The notes beneath the pieces are model-generated. The model did not search any database. It had not been told where the DNA came from and saw only the letters and a program-made list of their open reading frames with translations. A stretch of DNA of 64,000 nt from Methanothrix soehngenii GP6 (lineage in GTDB: Archaea; Halobacteriota; Methanosarcinia; Methanotrichales; Methanotrichaceae), in the NCBI RefSeq assembly GCF_000204415.1, contig NC_015416.1, positions 2,914,001 to 2,978,000 of the forward strand, read 5' to 3'. Shown here in pieces: positions 9,296-18,440 of this stretch. The position numbers were made by a program, and so were the translations under genes. The number at the start of each line of letters is the position of its first letter. The first letter of the stretch is position 1.

Positions 9296-10051
9296 CTAGA
9301 GCGCTGCCTTGGATAGGGATTCCCTGCAATGGCAGGATCTTTTTTCATCCAGCTTTAAAGCCGCCTGATAAATTATCTCCCGGACATCCTGATGGCACTT
9401 TTTCACCTGCTCAGGGATATCGCTGGCGGAAAGGCTCTCAGATTCCCCCATTCCGGCGGCGGGATTGGTGATAATGCAGATAGAAGCATAGCACAGTTCA
9501 GCCTCCCTGGCCAGAGCTACCTCTGGATAGCCGGTCATACCCACTACATCCCCGAACTGGCGCATCATTCTGATCTGGCCAGGCGTCTCAAGATGGGGGC
9601 CTTCAGCGCAGACGTAGACTCCTTCCGAGGTCTCCAGATCAAGCGACTTCGCAGCTGCAAGAAGATGGCCTCGGAGATGGGGGCAGTAGGCTTCGCTCAG
9701 GTCTATATGCACCGCTCGGTCCTCATAGAATGTGTTGGACCGGCATTTGGTGAACTCGACAAAATCATAAGGGAAAAAGAAGCTTCCCACGGGCTGAGAT
9801 GCCATTGCTCCTACGCTATTGACCGATATGACCCATTGAGCGCCAATCTTCTTGGCGGCAGATATGATGGCCCGGTAGTCTACCTTATGAGGCGGCAGGT
9901 GCCCTGTGCCATGGCGGGGGATGAAGGCGAGCCTCTGGCTCTTTATTCCGCTGCGAAAGGCAGGGACGGGACCGTAAGCTGTATCCACTTCATCTGCTAT
10001 CCCCTCCAGGGTGAAGCCCACTCCGCCGATGACGGCGATTTCTGCATCCAT
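9296..10051 (-). CDS. S-methyl-5'-thioinosine/thioadenosine phosphorylase
   Basis: PNP/MTAP family phosphorylase, 251 residues, cleaving the nucleoside formed from methylthioadenosine to 5-methylthioribose-1-phosphate and a free base. The phosphate-binding motif PRHGTGHLPPHKVDYR, the central NSVGAM and the base-site region GMTGYPEVALAREAELCYAS are clear. The base-specificity loop reads ITNPAAGM: Asn instead of the Asp seen in adenosine-type MTAPs (TDYD). This favours 6-oxopurines, so methylthioinosine (as in the Methanocaldococcus MTIP route) is the more likely substrate. It lies 43 bases downstream of mtnA on the same strand, which would use its product. Confidence 0.85.
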   Translation of the reverse strand: MDAEIAVIGGVGFTLEGIADEVDTAYGPVPAFRSGIKSQRLAFIPRHGTGHLPPHKVDYRAIISAAKKIGAQWVISVNSVGAMASQPVGSFFFPYDFVEFTKCRSNTFYEDRAVHIDLSEAYCPHLRGHLLAAAKSLDLETSEGVYVCAEGPHLETPGQIRMMRQFGDVVGMTGYPEVALAREAELCYASICIITNPAAGMGESESLSASDIPEQVKKCHQDVREIIYQAALKLDEKRSCHCRESLSKAAL

Positions 10052-10094
10052 GAGTTGAGCTGCTCTTCAAACTTAAACTACCTTTCTGTAGAAT

Positions 10095-11111
10095 CTATAC
10101 TGGGGGCATGAGCGGGGGCCGGAAGACGCCCTTCTCGGTTATCAGTGCAGAGACAAGCTCCAGAGGAGTGGCATCGAATGCCGGATTGTAGACGTTTATT
10201 CCCAGGGGTGCCAGGCGCACTCCGGCCAGGGTGCAGATCTCCTCAGGATCACGTTCCTCTATTGTGATGTCCTCCTCGCCATAAATCCGGTCAAAGGTGG
10301 AGAGGGGTGCGGCCACATAAAAGGGAATCTTGTGGTGTTTGGCCAGGACGGCATGATTGTAGGTCCCGATCTTATTGAAGACCACATCCCTGGTTATGCG
10401 GTCTGCTCCCACAATTACCTTGTCGATCTTCCCTCTGCGCATCAGGCTGCCGGACATGCTCTCACAGATCAGGGTTACGGGGATTTTATCCTCTGCCAAT
10501 TCCCAGGCGGTCAGGCGGGAGCCCTGGTGCAGAGGTCGGGTCTCGCAGGCGTAGACCTCTATTTTTTTTCCGGCCTCAACCGCGGAGCGCACAACTCCCA
10601 GAGCAGTTCCCCAGCCTACACAGGCCAGCCTTCCGGCATTGCAGTGGGTGAGAATGGTGTCCCCGTCCTCCAAGAGCTTTGCTCCGTTCTTTCCTATGGC
10701 CCGATTGACCCGGATGTCCTCCTCGGCGATCCCCTCTGCCGATCGTAGCGCTGCCTCACGAATCTCTTCAGTGCTCTCCCCCCCTCTGGCCGCCTGCAGG
10801 GCTCTGTCCACACCCCAGGAGAGGTTTATCGCCGTGGGCCGTGAGTTCCGGATCATATCGGCGGCCATCTCCAGCTCGGCGATCATATCGAAAGCGTTGG
10901 TGGCATGGGATCTTTCTGCAGCCAGAGCGATGCTGTAAGCACCGGCGGCTCCCAGAGCAGGGGCGCCGCGAACGGAAAGAGACTTTATAGCGGCTACCAG
11001 CTGTCTTATGCTCTCGATCTTCAGGGGAACAAGCTTTAGAGGAAGCTGGGTCTGATCGATAAGCCAGAGGCCTTCATCCCACCAGATGGTCTTGGGCTCG
11101 GGTATGCACAA
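10095..11111 (-). CDS. mtnA: S-methyl-5-thioribose-1-phosphate isomerase
   Basis: Isomerises 5-methylthioribose-1-phosphate to 5-methylthioribulose-1-phosphate in methylthio-nucleoside salvage. The eIF2B-like fold is recognised from SLSVRGAPALGAAGAYSIAL, the catalytic cysteine region THCNAGRLACVGWGTALGV and the catalytic aspartate in VIVGADRITRD. 338 residues is normal for MtnA and fits it better than the shorter ribose-1,5-bisphosphate isomerases. The start is TTG at 11111, preceded by GGTGAA. It is followed by the phosphorylase that makes its substrate, so the two form a salvage operon. Confidence 0.88.
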   Translation of the reverse strand: MCIPEPKTIWWDEGLWLIDQTQLPLKLVPLKIESIRQLVAAIKSLSVRGAPALGAAGAYSIALAAERSHATNAFDMIAELEMAADMIRNSRPTAINLSWGVDRALQAARGGESTEEIREAALRSAEGIAEEDIRVNRAIGKNGAKLLEDGDTILTHCNAGRLACVGWGTALGVVRSAVEAGKKIEVYACETRPLHQGSRLTAWELAEDKIPVTLICESMSGSLMRRGKIDKVIVGADRITRDVVFNKIGTYNHAVLAKHHKIPFYVAAPLSTFDRIYGEEDITIEERDPEEICTLAGVRLAPLGINVYNPAFDATPLELVSALITEKGVFRPPLMPPV

Positions 11112-11205
11112 AGGAAGTTCACCAGATAGTAGATGTACATACTGGTATTATTATTTTTTGCTTGCTCCTGTGCAAGATTAGAGTGCTTTTCTCTCCTTAA
11201 AAGTA

Positions 11206-12075
11206 TCAGTCCGGTATGAAACCCTCTTCTGCCGCAATCTTCTGTCCCTTTGGCCCCAGGATGAAATCGATGAATGCCCTGGCTCCAGGAGTAGGGTCGC
11301 CGAATGTATAGAAGTAGAGGTTCCTTTTGAGCTCATAAAAATCCAACTTTATGTTCTCATAGCTGGGCACGATGCCGTTGAAGGCTATCCCCTGGACGCC
11401 TCCTCCCAAATAATTGAATCCCAGGTAGCCTATGGCCCTATCGCTTCCGGAAATTGCCGTCTTGACCTCTGCTCCGCTGTAGGCCACGGTATCGACTCCA
11501 GGGCTTTCTGTCCCTATGTCCCCTATCACCGCTTCATTGAAGTCGTCTCTTGTGCCCGAGCCGTATTCTCTGGAAATAACATAGATATCCTTATCCGGTC
11601 CTCCCACCTCATTCCAGTTAGTGATCTCACCGGAATAGATCCTCATAACCTGATCCCTGCTCAGGTCCCGTACTCCTTCCTGGTATATCTCATCGCTTAC
11701 GGCAATGCTGATGCCGTCCATGCCGATCTTGAACTCCTGGAAGCTGTCCCCGAACATCTGTTTTTCTTCCTCAGTTATAGCCCGCGAAGCCATGGCTATA
11801 TCGTACTTGCGCTCCACAATGCCCAAAATTCCCGCGCCGGTTCCACCTGCCGTGACACTGACCAAATAATCATTCTGCTCGAGATTGAATACCTCTGCAG
11901 CAGCCTCGGCCAGCGGCATCACTGTTGAGGATCCCATGATTGTGACATCTTCCGGTAGTGCCTCACAGGGCGAGAGGGATACAAATGAGAGACAAACCAG
12001 CAAGATTATAATTATTTTTGTAATTAACCCCACCACTCGAGAATTATCCGGCCAGATATGTAAGCCTATCGTCAT
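11206..12075 (-). CDS. PstS-like phosphate-binding (substrate-binding) protein
   Basis: A 289-residue extracytoplasmic binding protein with an N-terminal hydrophobic export segment (ITKIIIILLVCLSFVSLSPC). The mature part starts with the phosphate-binding signature IMGSSTVMPLAEAAA, followed by VTAGGTGAGI and SREYGSGTRDDFNEAV, all typical of PstS-family proteins. No permease or ATPase genes are adjacent, so it is either an orphan binding protein or works with a transporter encoded elsewhere. The cysteine near residue 38 could be a lipid attachment site but is not a perfect lipobox. Confidence 0.8.
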   Translation of the reverse strand: MTIGLHIWPDNSRVVGLITKIIIILLVCLSFVSLSPCEALPEDVTIMGSSTVMPLAEAAAEVFNLEQNDYLVSVTAGGTGAGILGIVERKYDIAMASRAITEEEKQMFGDSFQEFKIGMDGISIAVSDEIYQEGVRDLSRDQVMRIYSGEITNWNEVGGPDKDIYVISREYGSGTRDDFNEAVIGDIGTESPGVDTVAYSGAEVKTAISGSDRAIGYLGFNYLGGGVQGIAFNGIVPSYENIKLDFYELKRNLYFYTFGDPTPGARAFIDFILGPKGQKIAAEEGFIPD

Positions 12076-12235
12076 AGCTCAATCCGATCGTTGCCACACC
12101 ATATAATTAAATTAAGGCGACTGTATCTTGCTTTTATACCGAAACTGTAATCAACGAGATCATATAACAAAAATTTCATGAATTTGAGCCCATGGAACTC
12201 CTGGCCAGACAGGAGCTTTTGGTGGAGGTATTGAG

Positions 12236-14959
12236 TTGGATACGATAATAGAAGCCCATTCAATTCCTGCATACGATGCAATAGAGGCATTGAAGGCAAA
12301 CACCGAAGGCGGACTGGGAAAGGACGAGGTTGCAGAAAGGTTGAGGATCTATGGGCCGAACAGCCTTCCCAAACCGAAGCCGACGAGCATTGCGGTCTAT
12401 TTTCTCCGCCAATTTTACAGTCCCCTGATATACATTCTCCTCCTGGCAGCCGCTATCTCCCTGTTGCTTGGAGACTGGCAGGAGAGCATATTTATCATGA
12501 TTGTGCTGCTGCTCAACTCAATCATTGGCACCATCCAGGAGTACTCAGCCGAGAAGAGCGCTGAAGCATTGAAGAATATGGTCCGAACCAAGACCCGGGT
12601 GATCCGGGATGGCGAGGAGTTCGAGATAGACTCTGAGGAGCTTGTTCCCGGCGATATAGTCCTCCTGGAGTCAGGAGGAAAGGTTCCAGCCGATATCAGA
12701 CTGATAGAGGTCCAGGATCTGGTGGTGGACGAGTCTCTGCTCACCGGAGAGTCGATACCAGATGCCAAAGACCCCGATCTGATTCTCGATCGGAGAACCC
12801 CACTGGGCGATAGGGAGAACATGGCCTTTGCCGGCACCATTGTAGTATCAGGGAGGGGTAGAGGTGTCGCAGTCGCCACCGCCTCGAATACCGCAGTAGG
12901 AGGTCTGGCAGCGTCTCTGGCTGGCAAGCCCGAGACCAAGCCTCCTCTGATCCTGCGCATGGAGAAGTTCAACTCCAAGATCGCTCTGGGCGTGGCCGTG
13001 GCTGTGGCGGTGATCTTTGCGGTTGAGATCTACCGGGGAGAGCCAATTTATGATATCTTCCTGCAGTCGGTGGCTTTGGCGGTGGCGGCAGTGCCCGAGG
13101 GTCTGCCAGTGGCCATGACTGTGGCTCTGTCCATAGGCATGTCTCGCATGGCAAAGAGAAATGTCATCGTCCGCCGGCTGGTGGCGGTGGAGGCCCTGGG
13201 ATCATGCAACTTCATTGCCTCGGACAAGACGGGAACCCTTACCGTCAACCAGCTTACTGTTACCAGAGCTGTCATTCCCGGCAGGGATAGCTGGAATGTG
13301 ATCGATCTGGCGAAAAGCCCTCGGGAAGTGGCAGAGGAAGCAGCAGGGAAGATGGCAGCAGAAGGCCCGGTCGGGAGCCAGTCAGCCGGCCAGACATCTG
13401 CCCTGAAGGCCCTGGCTAGAGCCTCGGTTCTGGCAAATGAGGCCTTTTCCGGCTTCCGAGACGGCGGCTGGGACTACCACGGGGATGCAGTGGACGTGGC
13501 CCTGCTAATGATGGCTCAGGAGACTGGAGTCACTCAACAGGAGGAGCAGAGCAATTATCCCAGGATCGCTCAGATACCCTTTGAATCCAAGCGCCAGTTC
13601 TCAGCCACCCTTCATCAGGGGCCGGATGGGAGGATTGCATTTGCCAAAGGCTCGCCAGAGAAGATCCTGAAGATGAGCTGCAGAATGGCCACTCCCGATG
13701 GCGAGATTCCTCTGGATCCACAGGGTGCAGATAAAGTGGCCGAGGCTCTGGCCACTGCAGGTTTCAGACTCCTGGCCCTGGCCTCTGGCAGGTTCCCAGA
13801 GAACCAGGAATTCGCTGAGGACCGGCTGGAAGGGCTCACATTTTTAGGACTGGTGGGGATGATCGATCCCCTCCGGCCGGAGGCCAAAGCGGCAGTGGAG
13901 GCATGCAAGAGCTCGGGCGTCCAGGTGGCAATGGTCACCGGTGATCATCCAGCAACCGCATTTGCCATTTCCAGGGAGCTGGGGCTGGCGGATAGCGTCG
14001 ACCAGGTGGTCACGGGAATGGAGCTGAAGGATGCTGAGGCCAAAGGCCCGGAGGCAGTCGATGCTCTTACCAGGAAGGGCCGGGTTTACGCCCGGGTTGA
14101 GCCCCAGCAGAAGGTGCTCATCACCAACTCTCTGGTGAGAAACGGAAAGCTGGTGGCTGTTACCGGTGACGGAGCCAACGATGCCCCCGCGCTGCATGCC
14201 GCTCATGTGGGCGTGGCCATGGGCAAGGGCGGGACCGATGTGGCCAAGGAGAGCGCTGACCTCATCATCACCGATGACAACTTCGCCTCCATAGTCTCGG
14301 GGATAGAGGAGGGGAGGATCGTCTACAATAACCTGCGAAAGGTGATCTTCTTTTCTATTTCCACCGGAGTGGCGGAGATATTCCTATTCATCTTAGCCCT
14401 GATCTTCAATATGCCCCTCCCTCTGCTTGCGGTCCAGCTCCTCTGGCTGAACCTGGTCACCAACGGGATTCAAGATGTAGCCCTGGCCTTCGAGCCCGCC
14501 GAGGGCGGGGAGATGAACCGGCCGCCGAGACCGGCGAACGAGGCGATTTTCAACCGTTTGATGGTGGAGAAGGTAGCACTGGTGGCAGTGGTTGTAGGCG
14601 GCCTGACCTATGCCATATTCCACTGGCAGATGTCCATGGGCCGGAGCATTGAGGAGGCGAGAAACATCGCTATGATCATGATGGTCCTCTTCGAGAATGC
14701 TGTGGTCTTCGCCAGCCGATCAGAGCTCAAGAGCGCTTTCAGCTCCAGTCCACTTAGAAATCCTCTGCTGGTGTTCGGCACCATAGCCGCCATTCTGATC
14801 CAGGTGGCTGCCATGTACATGCCCGGTCTATCCGATGTGCTGCAGATTCATCCCGTCTCTCTGTATCAGTGGGTGGAGCTGGTGGGAGTGGCCCTGGTGG
14901 CCTTTGCCGCCATTGAGCTGCATAAGCTCATACGCAGGAGGTTTCCGATGATAGGTTAA
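12236..14959 (+). CDS. P2-type cation-transporting ATPase
   Basis: A 907-residue P-type ATPase with N-terminal cation-ATPase domain, actuator (LLTGESIPDAKD), the M4 PEGLP motif, phosphorylation site SDKTGTLTVNQ with Asp330, the hinge (VTGDGANDAPAL) and six C-terminal membrane segments. The overall plan is that of Ca2+-type (P2) pumps. In M6, where SERCA has NLVTDG, this protein has NLVTNG, so one canonical carboxylate is an amide and ion specificity is not certain. The start is TTG at 12236 after GGTGGAGG. Its stop codon and that of the convergent PPS gene share the palindrome TTAA. Confidence 0.85.
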   Translation: MDTIIEAHSIPAYDAIEALKANTEGGLGKDEVAERLRIYGPNSLPKPKPTSIAVYFLRQFYSPLIYILLLAAAISLLLGDWQESIFIMIVLLLNSIIGTIQEYSAEKSAEALKNMVRTKTRVIRDGEEFEIDSEELVPGDIVLLESGGKVPADIRLIEVQDLVVDESLLTGESIPDAKDPDLILDRRTPLGDRENMAFAGTIVVSGRGRGVAVATASNTAVGGLAASLAGKPETKPPLILRMEKFNSKIALGVAVAVAVIFAVEIYRGEPIYDIFLQSVALAVAAVPEGLPVAMTVALSIGMSRMAKRNVIVRRLVAVEALGSCNFIASDKTGTLTVNQLTVTRAVIPGRDSWNVIDLAKSPREVAEEAAGKMAAEGPVGSQSAGQTSALKALARASVLANEAFSGFRDGGWDYHGDAVDVALLMMAQETGVTQQEEQSNYPRIAQIPFESKRQFSATLHQGPDGRIAFAKGSPEKILKMSCRMATPDGEIPLDPQGADKVAEALATAGFRLLALASGRFPENQEFAEDRLEGLTFLGLVGMIDPLRPEAKAAVEACKSSGVQVAMVTGDHPATAFAISRELGLADSVDQVVTGMELKDAEAKGPEAVDALTRKGRVYARVEPQQKVLITNSLVRNGKLVAVTGDGANDAPALHAAHVGVAMGKGGTDVAKESADLIITDDNFASIVSGIEEGRIVYNNLRKVIFFSISTGVAEIFLFILALIFNMPLPLLAVQLLWLNLVTNGIQDVALAFEPAEGGEMNRPPRPANEAIFNRLMVEKVALVAVVVGGLTYAIFHWQMSMGRSIEEARNIAMIMMVLFENAVVFASRSELKSAFSSSPLRNPLLVFGTIAAILIQVAAMYMPGLSDVLQIHPVSLYQWVELVGVALVAFAAIELHKLIRRRFPMIG

Positions 14960-15720
14960 TCGCTCCCTTTCCTGAACTGCTCGTCCAGATGGTCCCGGAT
15001 CTCCTGCACCGCCCCGGCCAGAGTCTCCTGGTTGTCGTATTCATTTAATATCTTCTCCAGATCAGAGAGAGGCTTATTGGAGAGCTGCCTGACCTCTTCC
15101 GTCAGCTGGGGAACCGCCCGGAGTATGTTGTCCACAATGCTTACAGTGGCCTTTTTTGCTGTGCGGGAGAGGGGGTTGAGGTCGATGGCAATGACTCTTT
15201 TTCCCATGGCCAGCAGGGCCTCGCAACGGTCGCCGTCCTCCAGGGGAATGAGCACCACATCGGCATCGTAGATTCCGCCCCGGGTGGCCAGGGCCCGGGC
15301 ATGATCAAGGCCTGGTACTGAAGTGTCCGGCCTCTCGCCCAGAACATCTTCTGCCCCCTTCTCCCTTAGCAGATCGGCGATCTTCTTCACCCTATCCTCG
15401 CTGCGGTGAAATAGGTTCACCTCCAGGGGGATATTGAGTGCTCTAGCCAGCGCCACCATCTCCTCTGAAACGAGGGCGGCCACATTGCCGTTGACCGAGA
15501 TCGCTGGCCTCTCGGCTAAGAGGAGCAATGCCGCTCCCGCCCGGATCGCTGCTGCAGCGGAAGCCGTCGTCCTCTCGCCCAGGAGATAGTCGAAGCACTC
15601 TCCTCTGCCCTGGGCAATCAGCCCCTGGGTGCTGGTATATCCTTTTTTCACTCCTTCTGCCACGCGCTCCCGCGCCACCAGGGAAGCATATCTGGGATGG
15701 GATTTGGGAATTTCAGTCAA
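14956..15720 (-). CDS. 4-phosphopantoate--beta-alanine ligase (archaeal PPS)
   Basis: Archaeal phosphopantothenate synthetase: joins 4-phosphopantoate and beta-alanine using ATP, replacing the bacterial PanC route. Recognised from IPKSHPRYASLVARERV, the motifs ISVNGNVAALV, DVVLIPLEDGDRCEALLAMG and VIAIDLNPLSRTAKKATVSI. I chose the TTG at 15720, which overlaps the end of the pantoate kinase gene by 8 bases and has GAGAGGTG upstream, giving 254 residues; the longer reading to 15798 adds residues that the family lacks. It is the third gene of the coaBC-pantoate kinase-PPS operon, so coupled translation is likely. Confidence 0.9.
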   Translation of the reverse strand: MTEIPKSHPRYASLVARERVAEGVKKGYTSTQGLIAQGRGECFDYLLGERTTASAAAAIRAGAALLLLAERPAISVNGNVAALVSEEMVALARALNIPLEVNLFHRSEDRVKKIADLLREKGAEDVLGERPDTSVPGLDHARALATRGGIYDADVVLIPLEDGDRCEALLAMGKRVIAIDLNPLSRTAKKATVSIVDNILRAVPQLTEEVRQLSNKPLSDLEKILNEYDNQETLAGAVQEIRDHLDEQFRKGSD

Positions 15721-16582
15721 GGTTAGCACCTCTCTGAGAGATGAAGGTAGTATAGACCTGGCCTGAGCCCTGGAGGGCCTCAATTCCGCCAAAGGCATAG
15801 ACCGCGTCTCCTAGCATGATCATGCTGGCCCTTCCGCCCTCCGCCTCCACCGCCTCTATCATATCCAGGGCCCAGCTGCTGGCAAGACCCGTCTCCATGG
15901 TGAAACGGCGGGAGAGCCGCATGAACTCCTCCAATGTGGGCCTTCTCAATAGATCCTTCAGGGCAGCCCGGCCAGCCTCATTTATGGATGACATGATGCT
16001 CTGGTCGGAGAGCACCTCCCGGGTGGAGATCGGGCCCCGAACCATGCAGTGAACCGGTTGTGGTGCAACGGGTATTCGGTCGATTCTGCCGATGCCCGGC
16101 GCTCCTGGCTCCAGACGAATAACCAGCCCGCCGGTGTTCTGGGCGATGACGTCCCCAAGGCCAGTGCGATTGACAACCTCTGCCGCATGGGCTACAGATG
16201 CCGCCTGATCGGCGGTGAGGCCCAGGTCGAAGTGATGGTTTAGGGCATAAGCGCAACCCAAGGCCCCCGCCCCGCTGGCCCCGAATCCGGAACCAAAGGG
16301 CATATTCATATCGGTTTTCACCCGGACTGGGCTCCTGGCCAGCCGCTCGATGACGAACCTGGAGACGGGAGCATCTGTCGCTCTGCCATTGAGGATGATC
16401 TTTGTATCCTCGATATCGGGAGAGGATTCTATGATAGTTGTGGCGCCGGGGGAAAGACACAGGCCGCAGCCGATAGAGCCGGACTGCAGAGGGTCTTCCT
16501 CACGCCTGGCCGCGAAAAAGCCGGTGATGTGGGATGGGACCCAGGCTCTGGTTGTCAAATGATTCGAATTGGGGGAATTCAT
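15713..16582 (-). CDS. Pantoate kinase (GHMP family)
   Basis: Archaeal pantoate kinase, 289 residues, which phosphorylates pantoate to 4-phosphopantoate, the substrate of the next gene's product. The GHMP ATP-binding motif PFGSGFGASGAGALGCAYAL is clear, and the N-terminus WVPSHITGFFAARREEDPLQ resembles the archaeal family. It overlaps coaBC by 4 bases and PPS by 8 bases, so the three enzymes are translationally linked and cover most of CoA synthesis from pantoate to phosphopantetheine. Confidence 0.9.
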   Translation of the reverse strand: MNSPNSNHLTTRAWVPSHITGFFAARREEDPLQSGSIGCGLCLSPGATTIIESSPDIEDTKIILNGRATDAPVSRFVIERLARSPVRVKTDMNMPFGSGFGASGAGALGCAYALNHHFDLGLTADQAASVAHAAEVVNRTGLGDVIAQNTGGLVIRLEPGAPGIGRIDRIPVAPQPVHCMVRGPISTREVLSDQSIMSSINEAGRAALKDLLRRPTLEEFMRLSRRFTMETGLASSWALDMIEAVEAEGGRASMIMLGDAVYAFGGIEALQGSGQVYTTFISQRGANLD

Positions 16583-17781
16583 AGAATCTCCGCCAGAGAG
16601 TCGATGATCCTTCTCGCAATCAGGCTCTTTTTCCCCTCGACCTCGCTATGGCTGCCGGACCGGCTCAAAATCAGCACCCGGTTATCATCCGTGCCCATGC
16701 CACCTCTGGAGACGTCATTGGCCACTACCAGGTCCAGACCCGCGCCCTCCAGGGATGCACGAGCTCTGGCCAGGAGCGCCTCGTCGCCGGTATCGGTCTC
16801 GGCCTTGAAGCCCACTATCTTCAGATCAGGGTAGGCTTCTCGCACCGTCTTGATTATCTTCCTGGTGGGCTTAAGACGCAGATTCAATTCCAGGCCGGAT
16901 TTGATCTTCTCCTCGCTCGGGTCGAGGGTGTAGTCCGCCACTGCCGCGGCGCTGATCAGGGCGTCGCAGCCCTTCTTGAGCTCTGACATGACCGCATCCA
17001 GCATATCGCTGGCGCTCTGGGCATAGACCTGGTGGACGGGCAGGTCCTGGATGAAGCGGTGGACCAGGGTTACATCCGCCCCCCGCCTTCGGGCCTCCAG
17101 GGCGAGGGCGACACCGGTCTTTCCCGAGGCCCGGTTGGTGAGAATTCTGATGGGGTCGATGGATTCGGCATTCGAGCCGCTGGTGATCAGGATCCTCTTC
17201 CCTTTAAGGTCGGCCGGGCCCAGCAGTCTTTCTACCTCCTGCACCACCCGCTGGTTATCGGCGAATTTGGCCTTGCCCTCCTCGATGCGCGGATCGATGA
17301 GGGCCACGCCCATTTCCCTCAGGATTTGCAGATTCCGGATGACTGCAGGATGGCGGTACATGGCCTCATGCATGGCAGGGACGACTGCCACCGGCTTGCC
17401 ACTTCCGAGAGCCGTGGTGGCAAAGGTGGTCACCGGAGTGTCATCGATGCCATTGGCCATCTTGCCAATGGTGTTGGCGGTGGCCGGCGCGACCAGGAAG
17501 AGGTCTGCCTTTCCGCCCACGCCGCAGAACAAGACATGCTCCACCCGGCCAGTGATCTCGGTTATCACCGGATGGTTTGAGGCATACTCCAGGGCATAGG
17601 GATGCAGTATCTGTCCGGCGGCATGGCTCATGGTACAATGAACCTCTGCCCCGCGGCGGATGAGGTCGCGAATGAGGTCTATCACCCGGACAGCAGCGAT
17701 GCTGCCCGTCACTCCCACCACTATCGTCTTTCCGGATAGGGTCTCGCTCACCGAGGCTGAGATATCAGAGGGCATACTCAT
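16579..17781 (-). CDS. coaBC: Bifunctional phosphopantothenoylcysteine decarboxylase / phosphopantothenate--cysteine ligase
   Basis: The N-terminal half is the FMN-dependent decarboxylase (CoaC): VGVTGSIAAVRVIDLIRDLI, VAPATANTIGKMANG and VVPAMHEAMYRHPA. The C-terminal half is the CTP-type ligase (CoaB): ILITSGSNAESIDPIRILTN, SAAAVADYTLDPSEEKIKSG and VGFKAETDTGDEALLARA. I start at the ATG at 17781 (400 residues); a TTG at 17838 would add 19 residues without family support. It is the first gene of the CoA operon. The only unusual feature is the tight overlap with the following gene. Confidence 0.92.
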   Translation of the reverse strand: MSMPSDISASVSETLSGKTIVVGVTGSIAAVRVIDLIRDLIRRGAEVHCTMSHAAGQILHPYALEYASNHPVITEITGRVEHVLFCGVGGKADLFLVAPATANTIGKMANGIDDTPVTTFATTALGSGKPVAVVPAMHEAMYRHPAVIRNLQILREMGVALIDPRIEEGKAKFADNQRVVQEVERLLGPADLKGKRILITSGSNAESIDPIRILTNRASGKTGVALALEARRRGADVTLVHRFIQDLPVHQVYAQSASDMLDAVMSELKKGCDALISAAAVADYTLDPSEEKIKSGLELNLRLKPTRKIIKTVREAYPDLKIVGFKAETDTGDEALLARARASLEGAGLDLVVANDVSRGGMGTDDNRVLILSRSGSHSEVEGKKSLIARRIIDSLAEIL

Positions 17782-17876
17782 CCCTTTTGCACTTTGAGCT
17801 TTTAAAGGATGCCCGTTCCCTTGAAGGGGATTAAGCAAAAACCTTAATTAGCTATTCACCCGAGGGACTATGCCGT

Positions 17877-17978
17877 GCCGGGGTGGCCTAGCTGGTTAGG
17901 GCGCGAGACTCATAGGGTAATTGCGAAGAACGCGCCTGAGTCATCTCGAAGTCGCGGGCTCGAATCCCGCCCCCGGCA
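17877..17978 (+). tRNA. tRNA-Met(CAT), elongator-type, with intron
   Basis: A full cloverleaf: acceptor GCCGGGG (17877-17883) pairs with CCCCGGC (17971-17977), D-arm with AGCTGGTTAG, anticodon stem CGAGA/TCTCG, T-arm GCGGG-CTCGAAT-CCCGC, discriminator A at 17978. The anticodon is CAT at 17911-17913. CCA is not encoded. A 28-nt intron splits the anticodon loop after position 37. The acceptor sequence fits elongator Met rather than initiator; tRNA-Ile2 (agmatidine-modified CAT) is the less likely alternative. Confidence 0.85.
17915..17942 (+). other. tRNA intron with bulge-helix-bulge splicing motif
   Basis: The 4-bp helix CTCA (17911-17914 region) / TGAG is flanked by the 3-nt bulges TAG (5') and TCA (3'), the canonical archaeal hBHBh' arrangement. 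Cleavage after the second bulge base on each side releases exactly 28 nt and leaves a standard 7-base anticodon loop. Confidence 0.8.
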
Positions 17979-18440
17979 CCTACTTACTGTTAATTTTTAA
18001 TAGATTTTCGTCTATACTATTTGCTAGGAGCCCGAGATTGGAAGCTTCCACTGAGTCAGCGCATTACTCTGTTGCCCTGCACGAGCTATTAGTGACCAGA
18101 TCATCGATGTCTATCATTGAGTAAGTCCGAGGAAATAAGGTAGCTCCGCATTGAGCCTGCAGAGTCGATAGGTTGAGCCCAAATCTCAAATCAATACTCA
18201 GTTTATTCCGCATGATTATTCCTGGCCGGGATAAATAGACAGACCTTGAATGTCGGAAGAGTAGCCTCCTGAATGCATGATATGTTATTTGTGTGATGCC
18301 AAATCATTGAAGTGGCACGTTGTATTGCTTGAATGAAATCGCAAAATTATTTTATAGCAATGTCCCGATGCTTTGGTTGTTGAAATGAAAAACTTGGAAA
18401 GTATAGTAAACTTCGAAAGCACTGTATTTATCGTAGCTAT
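17979..18440. other. Intergenic region downstream of tRNA-Met
   Basis: About 460 AT-rich bases between the tRNA and the coiled-coil gene. No gene, RNA structure or repeat was recognised. No second copy of the tRNA 3' end was found elsewhere in the window, so there is no sign of an integration site. Confidence 0.4.

Noticed and set aside
15721-15798. Longer start for PPS
   Set aside because: It overlaps pantoate kinase by 86 bases and adds residues before the family's usual start; the TTG at 15720 has a good ribosome-binding site.
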